A DNA stretch of 45,715 nucleotides from Acidimicrobiia bacterium (GTDB lineage Bacteria > Actinomycetota > Acidimicrobiia > Acidimicrobiales > AC-14), in assembly GCA_023264995.1 (NCBI GenBank), contig JAHFUR010000032.1, positions 1 to 45,715 on the forward strand, in the 5' to 3' direction. This document shows positions 7,350 through 16,162 of this stretch, one piece after another; position 1 is the stretch's first letter; the number at the start of each line of letters is the position of its first letter. The position numbers and the translations under genes are program-made. The notes beneath the pieces were generated by a model that ran no database searches, was not told the DNA's origin, and saw nothing but the letters and a program-made list of their open reading frames with translations.

Positions 7350-8042
7350 TCAGGGCAGGCGGGCCAGAAGGGCGGCCACCAGCGCCAGCGGGTCGACGGC
7401 CACGCCCCGGGCCACGCCGGCCAGCTCGACGGTCCCCCGCCGGCGCTGGTCGCCGGTCAGGTCGAGGCGGTCGAGAAGCCGGGCCGGCGCCCAGTCGAGC
7501 AGGGCCGCGGACTGGAACAGGGCGCCGGCCCGCGTCCGGCGCTGGCACAGCCCGACCACCTTGGCGCCCCCGACGGTGACCTCACCGGGGCCGAGGCCGG
7601 CGAAGCACACGAGCGGCGACCAGGGCGTGGTGACCAGCGGGCCGGCATGCACGGTGGCGCCGGCCACGCCGACGTCGGCCAGGGCGGCCGCCCACGCCCG
7701 GCCCAGCCAGGCGAAAGCCCGGCCCACGTCGGCCTCCCAGAGCGGGTCGCCGGCGGGCACCAGCACGTCGACCCACACCAGCCCTCCCGGCTCCACCAGC
7801 ACCGCCCCGCCCCCGCTGCGCCGGCGGACGGCTGTCTCGCCCGGGGCCACGACCGTCGCCGGCTGGGTGCTCCCCAGCACCACGGCCGGCTCGGTGACCT
7901 CCAGCACCCACGCCGTCGGCACCGCCGGCTCGGGCCAGGGCCGGTCGAACAGGGCCGCCGCCGTCCCCTCCAGGTGGACGGCGCGCCAGCGGGTGGCGGT
8001 CAGGCCGAGAGCGCGGCGGCGCCCTGCAGGTACGGCTCCCAC
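7350..8042 (-). CDS. Lipoate-protein ligase A family protein
   Basis: This BPL/LplA/LipB-fold protein of about 230 residues has RRRSGGGAVLV (the RR.GGGA.V lipoyl-binding loop) near residue 75 and GGAKVVGLCQRRTR with GALFQ further on, including the expected Lys. Members attach lipoate or related acyl groups to lysine, or transfer octanoate. ATG 8042 overlaps the upstream HNH gene by 43 bases. An alternative is a rare CTG start at 8003, which overlaps the HNH stop as CTGA and removes 13 residues. No ATG, GTG or TTG lies between. The exact substrate cannot be told from sequence. Confidence 0.8.
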   Translation of the reverse strand: MGAVPAGRRRALGLTATRWRAVHLEGTAAALFDRPWPEPAVPTAWVLEVTEPAVVLGSTQPATVVAPGETAVRRRSGGGAVLVEPGGLVWVDVLVPAGDPLWEADVGRAFAWLGRAWAAALADVGVAGATVHAGPLVTTPWSPLVCFAGLGPGEVTVGGAKVVGLCQRRTRAGALFQSAALLDWAPARLLDRLDLTGDQRRRGTVELAGVARGVAVDPLALVAALLARLP

Positions 8043-8509
8043 TGGGGCGAGACGTGGCCAACGGCCACGATGATCCAGCTCAGCTCCTTCGGCGCCGTCG
8101 GGCGCCGGCGCAGGACCATGCCGGCGTCGTGGACCGAGCGGGCCTCCTTGCGGCTGTTGCAGGGCCGGCAGGCGGCCACCACGTTCTCCCAGACGTGCAG
8201 GCCGCCGCGGCTGCGGGGGATGACGTGGTCGATGTTCTCAGCTGCGGCCCCGCAGTACTGGCACCGGTTGTCGTCCCGGGCGAACACCGCCCGCCGGTTG
8301 AGGGCGGCCCGGGTGCGGTAGGGCACCTTCACGAAGTGGGTGAGGCGGATCACCGAGGGCGCCGGCATGGTGGTGCGCTCGGAGTGCAGCGACCGCTCGC
8401 TGGCGTGGAGCACCTCGGCCTTCTGCTTCAGGACCAGGACCACCGCCCGCCGGACGGAGACGACGCACAAGGGCTCGTACGTGGCATTGAGCACGAGCGC
8501 CTTCGACAT
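8000..8509 (-). CDS. HNH endonuclease family protein
   Basis: A 169-residue protein with a complete HNH module: zinc Cys pairs C83/C86 (CQYCG) and C114/C117 (CRPCN), and the active-site stretch NIDHVIPRSRGG (92-103) with Asp94-His95. The N-terminus (ALVLNATYEPLCVVS) is typical of a widespread chromosomal HNH family of Actinobacteria and Cyanobacteria with unknown role. These genes are usually ordinary chromosomal genes, not homing elements, and nothing here suggests mobility. The gene is followed by, and overlaps, the LplA-like gene. Confidence 0.88.
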   Translation of the reverse strand: MSKALVLNATYEPLCVVSVRRAVVLVLKQKAEVLHASERSLHSERTTMPAPSVIRLTHFVKVPYRTRAALNRRAVFARDDNRCQYCGAAAENIDHVIPRSRGGLHVWENVVAACRPCNSRKEARSVHDAGMVLRRRPTAPKELSWIIVAVGHVSPQWEPYLQGAAALSA

Positions 8510-8580
8510 GTCAGGCCTGGGTGGGTACGGGGCCGGGAGCGGCCCCTGCTGGTGGCAGGTGCATCGGGGACGAGGCTACT

Positions 8581-8814
8581 TCAGGACGGGAACTGCCGGC
8601 ACCATTTCAGGTAGGCGACCACGTCCGCCGGCGCCGGCCCGCCGGCGCGGTCGCCGAACGCGGTCTGGAGCCGGAAGCGCAGGTAGGCCGGGTCGGGGAC
8701 CGGGAGCGGTGGCCAGCGCCGCCACCACCCGGGGCCGGCCAGGCGCAGGCACTGGCGGGCCGCCACCCCCCACAACCCCGGGCGCACGGCCACGGCGACG
8801 GCCGCCGGCCCCAC
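8581..8814 (-). CDS. Small conserved hypothetical protein, 77 residues
   Basis: A short Trp/Pro-rich protein with the segments LAGPGWWRRWPPLPVPDPAYLRFRL-like (about 25-49) and ADVVAYLKWCR near the C-terminus. I recall similar small proteins beside actinobacterial genes but know of no function. GTG 8814 was chosen because it follows a G-run; GTG 8844 would place the start inside the palindrome at 8827-8870. The gene lies between the ROK kinase and the HNH gene, all on the minus strand. The 71-bp gap to the HNH gene contains a short GGGGCC/GGCCCC hairpin (8528-8545). Confidence 0.6.
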   Translation of the reverse strand: MGPAAVAVAVRPGLWGVAARQCLRLAGPGWWRRWPPLPVPDPAYLRFRLQTAFGDRAGGPAPADVVAYLKWCRQFPS

Positions 8815-8826
8815 CCACCCCCCCAA

Positions 8827-8870
8827 CTGGTGACGGTTCGACACGCCATCGCCTGTTCGATCGTCACCAG
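8827..8870. repeat. Palindromic intergenic repeat, copy 2
   Basis: Arms 8827-8843 and 8854-8870 (outer nine bases perfectly paired, inner part imperfect) surround a 10-base loop starting CGCCA. Arm length, loop length and loop start match the element at 36338-36383. It lies between the ROK kinase stop and the small gene. Confidence 0.65.
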
Positions 8871-8879
8871 CGGCCGGGC

Positions 8880-9737
8880 TCACCGCCGCCCCAGCCCCCG
8901 CCAGCCGACGGCGGCGGCACCGACCAGGGGGCCGGCGGCCCCCAAGCCGGCGGGGACGACCCGGGCGCCGGCGGAGAACGACAGGCAGGCCCGGGCGTCG
9001 AGCTCGGCCTGGGCGGCGGCGAAGAAGGCGGCGCCGAAGCCCAGGGCCACCGACCCGGCGACCACGGCCAGGCGCAGGTCGAGGAGGTTGGCCACCGACG
9101 CCACCGCCCGGCCGACGAGCCGCCCGGTCCGGGCCACCACCTCGGGGCCGGCCTCGGCCGCCGGACGGCCGGTGACGGCGGCGATGGCCGTGCCCGACGC
9201 CTCGGCTTCCAGGCACCCTCGGGCGCCGCAGGCACACTGGCGGCCCTCGGGCTCGACGCACAGGTGGCCGATGTGGCCGGCGTTGCCCGTCGCCCCTTCG
9301 AGGAGGCGGCCCCCGAGCACGACGCCCCCGCCGACGCCGGTGGAGACCACCATGGCCACGAAGTCCCGCTCGCCGCCGGCGGCCCCCTTCCAGCCCTCGC
9401 CGAGGGCCAGGGCCTTGGCGTCGTTGTCGACGAACGTGGCCACGCCGGTGGCGCCGGCCAGCCGGGCCCGCAACGGGAAGTCGCGCCACGCCGGGATGTT
9501 CAGGGGCGACACGGTCTCCCCGCCGGCGGTCATCGGCCCCCCGCAGCCCACCCCGCAGACGGCGACCGCATGGTCGCCGACCACGCCGGCCACCAGGTCG
9601 ACCAGCACCGCGAACAGGCCCTCGGCGTCGTCGGCACGGCACGGCACCGATGCCGACGCCAGCACCTCGCCGGCCTCGGTGACCAGCCCCGCGGCCAGCT
9701 TGGTGCCGCCGATATCGACGGCCAGCGCGGTCCCCAT
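8880..9737 (-). CDS. ROK family sugar kinase (glucokinase-like)
   Basis: The 285-residue protein starts with the phosphate-1 motif VDIGGTK (7-13). It also has VDNDAKALALGEG (103-115), the GNAGHIGH region (151-158) and the ROK zinc-binding cluster with C168, C170 and C175. ROK enzymes phosphorylate glucose or other hexoses with ATP, or act as regulators when fused to HTH; no HTH is present here. A likely -10 TACCCT (9751-9746) lies 8 bases before ATG 9737. It is divergent from moxR. Glucokinase is the most probable activity; fructokinase or N-acetylsugar kinase cannot be excluded. Confidence 0.88.
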   Translation of the reverse strand: MGTALAVDIGGTKLAAGLVTEAGEVLASASVPCRADDAEGLFAVLVDLVAGVVGDHAVAVCGVGCGGPMTAGGETVSPLNIPAWRDFPLRARLAGATGVATFVDNDAKALALGEGWKGAAGGERDFVAMVVSTGVGGGVVLGGRLLEGATGNAGHIGHLCVEPEGRQCACGARGCLEAEASGTAIAAVTGRPAAEAGPEVVARTGRLVGRAVASVANLLDLRLAVVAGSVALGFGAAFFAAAQAELDARACLSFSAGARVVPAGLGAAGPLVGAAAVGWRGLGRR

Positions 9738-9788
9738 GACAACCGAGGGTATTCCGGCCCGCGCAGCGGGTACCGTGGGGAGCACTCC

Positions 9789-10766
9789 ATGTCGTCGACA
9801 CCACGGGTGGCGGCCCGCACCGTCCAGTCGTTCTCCGAAGCCTTCGACGCCATCGTGGACAACGTGGCCCTCGTCGTGCAGGGCAAGGACGAGGCCATCC
9901 GCCTCGCCCTGGTCTGCCTGGTGGCCGAGGGCCACCTGCTCATCGAGGACGTCCCGGGCGTCGGCAAGACCAGCCTGGCCAAGGCGGTGGCCGCCAGCCT
10001 CGACTGCTCGTGGGGCCGCATCCAGTTCACGCCCGACCTGCTGCCGTCCGACGTGACGGGCGTGAGCATCTACAACCGGGCCACGGGCAGCTTCGACTTC
10101 CGGCCCGGCGGCATCTTCGCCAACCTCGTCCTGGCCGACGAGATCAACCGGGCGTCGCCCAAGACCCAGTCGGCGCTCCTCGAGGCCATGGAGGAGCACC
10201 AGGTCACCGTCGACGGCACCACGTACACGCTGGCCCCGCCGTTCATGGTGATCGCCACCCAGAACCCCGTCGAGCACGAGGGCACCTACCCCCTGCCCGA
10301 GAGCCAGCTCGACCGCTTCCTCATGCGCATCGCCATGGGCTACCCGGCCCGCGCCGCCGAGATCGCCATCCTCGACACCCACGCCCGGGCCGCGCCCCCG
10401 ATCACCCAGCTCTCGCCCGTCGCCACCGCCGGTGACGTGGCCGCCATGGTGGCCATGGCCCACGCCGTGCACGTCAACCCCAGCCTGAAGGGCTACATCG
10501 TCGACCTGGCCGCGGCCAGCCGCCACCACCCCAGCCTGGCCCTCGGGGTCTCCCCGCGCGCCGCCCTCGGCCTGCTGCGGGCCGCCCGGGCCCGGGCCGC
10601 CTCCCTTGGCCGGGAGTACATCGTGCCCGACGACCTCAAGCTCCTCGCCGGCCCGGTCCTCGAGCACCGCCTGGCCCTCACCCCCGACGCCCAGCTCCGA
10701 GGGGTCACCCGGGCCGGCGTCCTCCGCGAGGTCGTGGGCAGCGTGGCCGTCCCCTCGGTCCGATGA
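9789..10766 (+). CDS. MoxR-family AAA+ ATPase
   Basis: The 325-residue AAA+ protein has Walker A GVGKTS (57-62), Walker B LVLADEIN (113-120), sensor-1 ATQNP and an arginine-finger/lid region. MoxR ATPases act as chaperones in maturation of partner complexes and are regularly encoded next to DUF58 and TgpA-type transglutaminase genes, as here. ATG 9789 follows GTGGGGAG, and TACCGT at 9771-9776 is a plausible -10. The downstream gap holds two hairpins before the DUF58 gene. Confidence in the family is high; the client of this MoxR is unknown. Confidence 0.95.
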   Translation: MSSTPRVAARTVQSFSEAFDAIVDNVALVVQGKDEAIRLALVCLVAEGHLLIEDVPGVGKTSLAKAVAASLDCSWGRIQFTPDLLPSDVTGVSIYNRATGSFDFRPGGIFANLVLADEINRASPKTQSALLEAMEEHQVTVDGTTYTLAPPFMVIATQNPVEHEGTYPLPESQLDRFLMRIAMGYPARAAEIAILDTHARAAPPITQLSPVATAGDVAAMVAMAHAVHVNPSLKGYIVDLAAASRHHPSLALGVSPRAALGLLRAARARAASLGREYIVPDDLKLLAGPVLEHRLALTPDAQLRGVTRAGVLREVVGSVAVPSVR

Positions 10767-10794
10767 CTGTCACCGCCAGGGCCGGTTCCGGATC

Positions 10795-10860
10795 GCCGGC
10801 GGGGATGGGGGCCCCGCCGGCCGCTGCGGGCGTGGTGCGCAGCACCCGGGTGCCCGCAGC
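10795..10860 (+). promoter_or_regulatory. Two adjacent hairpins between moxR and the DUF58 gene
   Basis: Perfect arms GCCGGCGGGG/CCCCGCCGGC (10795-10804, 10812-10821) are followed by GCTGCGGGC/GCCCGCAGC (10823-10831, 10852-10860). They fill the 101-bp gap and end 7 bases before the DUF58 start. The hairpins could attenuate or process the operon mRNA (inference). Confidence 0.5.
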
Positions 10861-10867
10861 CAAATAG

Positions 10868-12028
10868 ATGCTTACCCGGCGCGGGTGGGCGCTGACGGTC
10901 GGCGGGCTGCTCCTGGCCCTGGCCGGCCGCCTCCTCGGCCTGTTGGAGCTGTACGTGCTGGCCATGGGGTGCTGGGCCTTGCAGGCCACGGCGCTCGGTT
11001 TCCTGGCCCTCCACCCGGCCGACCTCGCCGCCCGGCGGTCGCTGCACCCCCAGCGGGCCCAGGTGGGCGGCGAGAGCCGCGTGGAGCTGGCCGTCACCAA
11101 CCAGGGCCGGCGGACGACGCCCGTCGTCGAGCTGCGCGACCCGGTCGACGGGGGGCCCCGCCGGGCCCGGCTGCTGATGGCGCCTGTAGCCCCCGGCGCC
11201 GAGGAGCTGGCCCATTACCGCATCCCGACCGAGCGCCGGGGCGTGCTGACGGTCGGCCCGCTGGAGGCCCGCCGGTTCGACCCGCTGGCCCTGGCCACCA
11301 GGGCGGCCGTCGTCACGCCGGTCTCGGAGCTGATCGTGTACCCGGCGGTGGAGGACCTGCTCCCCCTCCCCCACGCCCCGGGCGACGACCGCCGGGGCGG
11401 CTTCCGCCGGGCCACCGCCATGGGCGCCGCCGGCGACGACTTCTACGCGCTCCGCCCCTGGGTGGTCGGCGACGACCTCCGCCAGGTCCACTGGCCGTCG
11501 ACGGCCCGTCGGGACGAGCTCATGCTCCGCCAGCACGACGTCCCGTGGCAGGGCCGGGCCACCGTCGTCCTCGACGTGCGCGCCCGCTACCACGACGACA
11601 GTTCGCTGGAGCAGGCGGTGTCGGCCGCGGCCAGCATCGCCGTGGCCTCGGGGCGGGGCGGGTCGCTCCTGCGGCTCATCACGACCGACGGGGGCGACAG
11701 CGGGTTCGGCACCGGGCCGGCCCACCTCGACGCCATCCTCGAGCGCCTGGCCCGGGCCACCGCCGGCGCCGGCGAACTCCCCGACCTGCCCCAGACCAGC
11801 GGGGCCATGGCCCTGATCGTCACGGCCGAGGTGCCCGGGCCCGAGCGGGCCCACCTGGCCCGCCTGGGCGGCCGGCCCGGTTCACTGACCGTCGTCGTGG
11901 TCACCCGCCAGGCCGAGCCGCCCCCGGCGGCCCTGGGCCGGACGGTCGTGGTCAGTGCCGGCCAACCGCTGGCGCCGGCGTGGAACCGGTCGATGGCGGC
12001 AGCCGGCGCCATGCGGGGCGCCGTATGA
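10868..12028 (+). CDS. DUF58 domain protein
   Basis: A 386-residue protein with two N-terminal membrane helices (about residues 8-46), a beta-rich middle region and the DUF58 core (YALRPWVVGDDLRQVHWPSTARRDELM-type, about 190-220), then a vWA-like C-terminal part. DUF58 proteins occur with MoxR ATPases and transglutaminase-like membrane proteins in a predicted envelope-associated complex. The stop overlaps the next gene's start as ATGA. A hairpin pair upstream and the lack of a clear ribosome site mean the ATG at 10868 is chosen from the family N-terminus (LTRRGW). Confidence 0.9.
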   Translation: MLTRRGWALTVGGLLLALAGRLLGLLELYVLAMGCWALQATALGFLALHPADLAARRSLHPQRAQVGGESRVELAVTNQGRRTTPVVELRDPVDGGPRRARLLMAPVAPGAEELAHYRIPTERRGVLTVGPLEARRFDPLALATRAAVVTPVSELIVYPAVEDLLPLPHAPGDDRRGGFRRATAMGAAGDDFYALRPWVVGDDLRQVHWPSTARRDELMLRQHDVPWQGRATVVLDVRARYHDDSSLEQAVSAAASIAVASGRGGSLLRLITTDGGDSGFGTGPAHLDAILERLARATAGAGELPDLPQTSGAMALIVTAEVPGPERAHLARLGGRPGSLTVVVVTRQAEPPPAALGRTVVVSAGQPLAPAWNRSMAAAGAMRGAV

Positions 12029-14331
12029 CCGGGCGGCCCAACGACCCGGCGACCGCCCCGGCCGAGCCGGCCGACACCTACGACGCCACCCTGCTGCAGC
12101 CGGGCTGGCCGGCCGAGGCCGGCCTGGTCGGGATGTCGGTGGCCGCCGCCATAGGCATGGGCCGGCTCTTCGCCGACGCGTCGTTCCTGCCGGTGGTCCT
12201 GCTGGCGGTGGCCGCCTGCCACGGGTTGTCGCTGCTCTGCCGCCGGCGGGGGAACAGCCCCCTGGTCAGCCTGGGCGCCTCGGCCGTCGGGCTTGTCGTC
12301 TTCGTGACCTGGGTCATCGAGCCCCACGTCTCTCTCATCCCGGGGCCGGCCGTGTGGCACGCGGCCCAGGTCGACCTCCGCGAGGCATGGGGCCGCTTCA
12401 GCGAGGTGGTGGCGCCGGCCAAGGTGACCCGCGGGTTCCTGCTCGGCGCGGTCATGGGCGCGTGGGTGAGCTCGTTCGTGGCCGACCTCTTCGCCTTCCG
12501 GGCCCGCACCCGGGTCGAGGCCATCGTCCCGTCCTTCACCATCTTCCTCTTCGGCGCCCTCCTGGGCTCGGAACGCCACCGCATCTCGGCTGCCCTCGTC
12601 TACCTGGGTGCCGTGCTGGCGTTCGTCGTGCTGGCCGAGATCTCCGCCCCTCCCCGGCCTCGGCCCTGGCTGGCCGGCGGGCGAGGCCCCGGTGAGAGGG
12701 CGCTCCTGCGGTCGGGCCTGGGCATGGCCGGCATCGCCCTGCTCCTGGCCGTCCTGGTCGGCCCTCAGCTCCCGGGGGCCTACGCCAAGGGCGTGCTGGG
12801 CGTGGCCGACGCCAACGGGCGCAAGACGGGCACCCGGGTCACCCTCAGCCCCCTCGTCGACATCCGGGGTCGGCTGGTCGGCCAGGCCTCGGTGGAACTG
12901 TTCACCGTCGCCACCGACACCCCGACCTACTGGCGGATCACCTCGCTCGACCGCTTCGACGGCACCATCTGGTCGTCCCTGAGCAACTACCGCCCCGCCG
13001 GCGCCCGCCTGCCCCCGCTCGGGGCCGACGCCAGCAGGGGGAGCACGGCCAAGTCGACCCAGGAGTTCGAGATCGCCGCCCTGTCGTCGATCTGGTTGCC
13101 GGCCGCCTACCGGCCCGACCGGCTGAGCCCGTCGGGCAAGGTCCGCTTCGATCCGGACTCGGGCAGCCTGGCCACCGACAAGGCCACCTCCGACGGCCTC
13201 CGCTACACCGTCGAGTCCTCCCTCCCCCGCCTCACCGCCGACGACCTGTCCCAGGTCGGCGCCATCGTCCCCACGGACATCGCCGACCGGTACCTGGAGC
13301 TCCCGGCCAACCTGTCGCGCACGGTCCGCCGGACGGCGCAGCAGGTCACGGCCACCGCATCGACGCCGTACACCAAGGCCAAGGTGCTCCAGGACTGGTT
13401 CCGCGACAACTTCACCTACAACCTGGCCGTGGCGCCGGGCCACGACGAGACGGCGATGGACCAGTTCCTCCGGACCCGGCAGGGCTACTGCGAGCAGTTC
13501 GCCGGCACGTACGCGGCCATGGCCCGGTCGCTGGGCCTGCCGGCCCGGGTCGCCGTCGGCTTCACCGCCGGGACCAAGGAGGACGACGGGCGCTGGCACG
13601 TCACCGGCAAGGAGGCCCACGCCTGGCCCGAGGTCTACTTCAGCGGGTACGGCTGGGTGGCCTTCGAGCCCACCCCGGGCCGGGGGCTCCCCGGCGCCGA
13701 GAACTACACCCAGGTGGCCCCGGCCCAGGCCGCGGACAGCACCGTCACGACCGTCCCGGCCACCGAGGTCCCGGTCGACCAGGCCGCCCCGGAGCCCGAG
13801 GCGGCCGCACCGCCGGTGGCGCCGCCCACGCCCCGGTCGACCACCGGCCCCCGCGTCGTCGTGATCGGCCTGCTGGTCACGGTCCTGGTGGCCTACGCCC
13901 TCGGCGTGCCGCTGGCCAAGCGCCGGCGCCGGGCCCGGCGCCGGGCCGGTGCCGCCGGCGCCACGGACCGCGTGCTGGTGGCGTGGGCCGACGCCGTGGA
14001 GGACATGACCGCGGCCGGTCTGGCCCCCCGGCCCGACGAGACGGCGGCCGAGTTCGCCCATCGGGTGTGCCGGGCCGCGGGGCCGGCCGGGCCGGCGCTC
14101 GTCCGCCTGGCCGACGACACCTCGGTGGCCGCCTGGTCGGCCGGCGGCGTGGCCGCCGACGTGGCCGTGCGGGCCGAGGCCGAGGCCGCCAACGTCGCCA
14201 CCGAGCTGGCCGCCCAGGCGACACGGCGCGACCGGCTGCGGACCGCCCTCGACCCCCGGCCGCTCCTCGCCGGCACCGGCCGGCAGCGCACCACGGGCGC
14301 GGCAAAGGCCGGGGCGGACCAGGCGGCCTGA
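12025..14331 (+). CDS. TgpA-type transmembrane transglutaminase-like protein
   Basis: The 768-residue protein has several N-terminal membrane helices (to about residue 265) and a large extracytoplasmic domain. Its transglutaminase-like core has Cys489 in QGYCEQFAGTYAAMARSLG and His532 in KEAHAWPEVYF. A Pro-rich linker, a further helix at about 610-630 and a basic cytoplasmic tail follow. Catalysis is expected outside the membrane; the substrate is unknown. It begins ATGA-coupled to the DUF58 gene and completes the moxR-DUF58-tgpA unit. The convergent DUF3040 gene starts only 4 bases beyond its stop. Confidence 0.92.
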   Translation: MTGRPNDPATAPAEPADTYDATLLQPGWPAEAGLVGMSVAAAIGMGRLFADASFLPVVLLAVAACHGLSLLCRRRGNSPLVSLGASAVGLVVFVTWVIEPHVSLIPGPAVWHAAQVDLREAWGRFSEVVAPAKVTRGFLLGAVMGAWVSSFVADLFAFRARTRVEAIVPSFTIFLFGALLGSERHRISAALVYLGAVLAFVVLAEISAPPRPRPWLAGGRGPGERALLRSGLGMAGIALLLAVLVGPQLPGAYAKGVLGVADANGRKTGTRVTLSPLVDIRGRLVGQASVELFTVATDTPTYWRITSLDRFDGTIWSSLSNYRPAGARLPPLGADASRGSTAKSTQEFEIAALSSIWLPAAYRPDRLSPSGKVRFDPDSGSLATDKATSDGLRYTVESSLPRLTADDLSQVGAIVPTDIADRYLELPANLSRTVRRTAQQVTATASTPYTKAKVLQDWFRDNFTYNLAVAPGHDETAMDQFLRTRQGYCEQFAGTYAAMARSLGLPARVAVGFTAGTKEDDGRWHVTGKEAHAWPEVYFSGYGWVAFEPTPGRGLPGAENYTQVAPAQAADSTVTTVPATEVPVDQAAPEPEAAAPPVAPPTPRSTTGPRVVVIGLLVTVLVAYALGVPLAKRRRRARRRAGAAGATDRVLVAWADAVEDMTAAGLAPRPDETAAEFAHRVCRAAGPAGPALVRLADDTSVAAWSAGGVAADVAVRAEAEAANVATELAAQATRRDRLRTALDPRPLLAGTGRQRTTGAAKAGADQAA

Positions 14332-14335
14332 GGCC

Positions 14336-14710
14336 CTACTCCTCCCGCCGGAAGCGCTTCTTCAGGCGCTTGCCGACGTCGCCGAACTGCTCCTTGACCT
14401 GGGTGGTCTTGATGCTCCCGGTCACCTGTTTCCAGCCCGCCTTGCCCATCTTGCGCAGGTTGCGCTCGAAGAAGAAGGCGCAGGCCAGCATGACGGCGAA
14501 GCCCACGAAGCCGAGGAACAGCGACGTGGCGAACGATGCCACCAGGAGGACGAACCCGCCCAGGAAGCCGAGGGCGGCCCACTTGAGGTTGCGGCCGGCG
14601 TGGCGGTACAGCGTGGTCTTGCCGACGCCCCGCGCGAAAGCAGGATCGCTCTCGTAGAACTGTTGCTCGATCTCGTGGAGGATTCGCTGCTCGTCCTCGG
14701 AAAGCGGCAC
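14336..14710 (-). CDS. DUF3040 membrane protein
   Basis: This 124-residue protein opens with LSEDEQRILHEIEQQFYESDP, the DUF3040 signature (acidic amphipathic N-terminus), followed by two membrane helices at about residues 43-84 and a basic tail. The family is common in Actinobacteria, often near cell-division genes; function unknown. GTG 14710 follows a GAAAGG ribosome site, and TAGTAG (14738-14733) is a candidate -10 inside the end of dinB. Confidence 0.88.
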   Translation of the reverse strand: MPLSEDEQRILHEIEQQFYESDPAFARGVGKTTLYRHAGRNLKWAALGFLGGFVLLVASFATSLFLGFVGFAVMLACAFFFERNLRKMGKAGWKQVTGSIKTTQVKEQFGDVGKRLKKRFRREE

Positions 14711-14721
14711 GTACTACCCTT

Positions 14722-16152
14722 TCAACCCGGTCCGCTACTAGGGCTATCTTCGCACAGCCCGGGACGCTCAACAACGCGCTGGCCCTCCCCCGGGCCCCAC
14801 TGCTGGTCCCCCCGGCGCTTCACGGCCAGCCCGTCGGCCCGCAGCAGCGTCGCCGGCCCCACCGCGGCATCGCCGAAGCGCCGGCGGACCTCGTCCACCG
14901 CTTTGGCCACGGCCGGCTCCCGGTCGCGCTCCTGGCCGGCGCCGGCGCCGAACTGCAGCTGCTCGGTCGGGCCGGGGCCCGAGCGGCCCTCTGAGCGGGG
15001 GCCAGGCCCCAGGTTCGAGACGCTCACGCCGAGCAGCCGCACGCCCGGCGACGGGTCGACGGTCGCGAGGAGCTCGGTCGCCATCCGGGCGACGGCGGCG
15101 CCGGCGTGCACCGCCGCCGGCGCCGTCCGCGACCGGGTGATGGTCTGGAAGTCGGCGAAGCGGACCTTGACCGTCACCGTCCGCCCGGCCAGGCCGGCCT
15201 CCCGCAGCCGGTTGGCCACCGCGTCGGAGAGGCGGACAGCTTCCTGGCGCAGGGTGGCCGGGTCGTGGTGGTCGGCGGCGTAGGTCTCCTCGTGGCCCAC
15301 CGACTTGACCGCCCGCTCGGGCTCCACCGGGCGGTCGTCCCTGGCCCACGCCAGGGCGTGGAGGTGCCGGCCGTGAGCCACGCCCAGCGAGCCGGTGACA
15401 GTGGCCAGCGGCAGGGCCGCCAGTTCGCCCACCGTGCGGATGCCGAACCGGTCGAGGCGCTTCCGCGTCGCCGGCCCGACACCCCAGAGCGCGCCGACGG
15501 GCAACGGGTGCAGGAACGCCAGCTCCTCACCCGGCGCCACCTCCTTGACCCCGAGGCCGGGCGCCGGCGGGGAACCCGGCGGGCCGGCCCGGGGCTTAGC
15601 CGCCTCCGACGCCAGCTTGGCGAGGAACTTGCTCGGGGCGACGCCGACCGAGCACCACAGCCCCGTCTCGTCCCGGACCCGCCGGCGCACGGCCCGGCCG
15701 ATCTCGGGACCGCTCCCCCACAGCCGGCGGGCACCCGTGACGTCGAGGAACGCCTCGTCCAGGGCGATCCCCTCGACCAGCGGGGTGAAGGCCTCGAACA
15801 CGGCATGGATGCGGCGGCTGTGCTCCTGGTACAGCTCGTGGCGACCGGGCACGAACACGGCCTGCGGGCACAGTCGGCGGGCCTGCACCGATGGCATGGC
15901 CGAGCGGATCCCGAAGGACCGGGCCTCGTACGAGCACGACGCCACCACGCCCCGGGCGCCGGCGCCCCCGACGATGACCGGCTTGCCGGCCAGTGACGGG
16001 TCGGCCAGCACCTCGACGGCGGCGTAGAAGGCGTCCATGTCGACGTGGAGGATGACCCGGCCCGCGATGGCAAGAGTGTGCCAGCCGGCGGGCGCCCGGC
16101 CGGGGCATGCCCGTTGACGATCCCTACGCGGAGGTGTAGGACTAGCCAGCAA
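14722..16152 (-). CDS. dinB: DNA polymerase IV (Y-family translesion polymerase)
   Basis: The product is about 476 residues. Near the N-terminus it has ILHVDMDAFYAAVE (catalytic Asp, steric-gate region). It also has SYEARSFGIRSAMP, the catalytic pair in ALDEAFLDVTGA, the SVGVAPSKFLAKLAS motif and GVGPATRKRLDRFGI (helix-hairpin-helix). EQLQFG followed by a helical VDEVRRRFGDAAVGPATLL tail is typical of actinobacterial DinB and its clamp-binding end. The start is uncertain: TTG 16152 is the only usual start codon upstream of the catalytic motif and adds about 33 atypical residues. A plus-strand promoter lies within those codons. Confidence 0.93.
   Translation of the reverse strand: MLASPTPPRRDRQRACPGRAPAGWHTLAIAGRVILHVDMDAFYAAVEVLADPSLAGKPVIVGGAGARGVVASCSYEARSFGIRSAMPSVQARRLCPQAVFVPGRHELYQEHSRRIHAVFEAFTPLVEGIALDEAFLDVTGARRLWGSGPEIGRAVRRRVRDETGLWCSVGVAPSKFLAKLASEAAKPRAGPPGSPPAPGLGVKEVAPGEELAFLHPLPVGALWGVGPATRKRLDRFGIRTVGELAALPLATVTGSLGVAHGRHLHALAWARDDRPVEPERAVKSVGHEETYAADHHDPATLRQEAVRLSDAVANRLREAGLAGRTVTVKVRFADFQTITRSRTAPAAVHAGAAVARMATELLATVDPSPGVRLLGVSVSNLGPGPRSEGRSGPGPTEQLQFGAGAGQERDREPAVAKAVDEVRRRFGDAAVGPATLLRADGLAVKRRGDQQWGPGEGQRVVERPGLCEDSPSSGPG
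16114..16142 (+). promoter_or_regulatory. Promoter of the small-gene operon
   Basis: TTGACG (16114-16119) and TAGGAC (16137-16142) are separated by 17 bases, a good match to actinobacterial housekeeping promoters. They are followed by AAGGAGG (16151-16157) and ATG 16163. It overlaps the proposed 5' end of dinB on the other strand. Confidence 0.6.
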
Positions 16153-16162
16153 GGAGGCGGCG

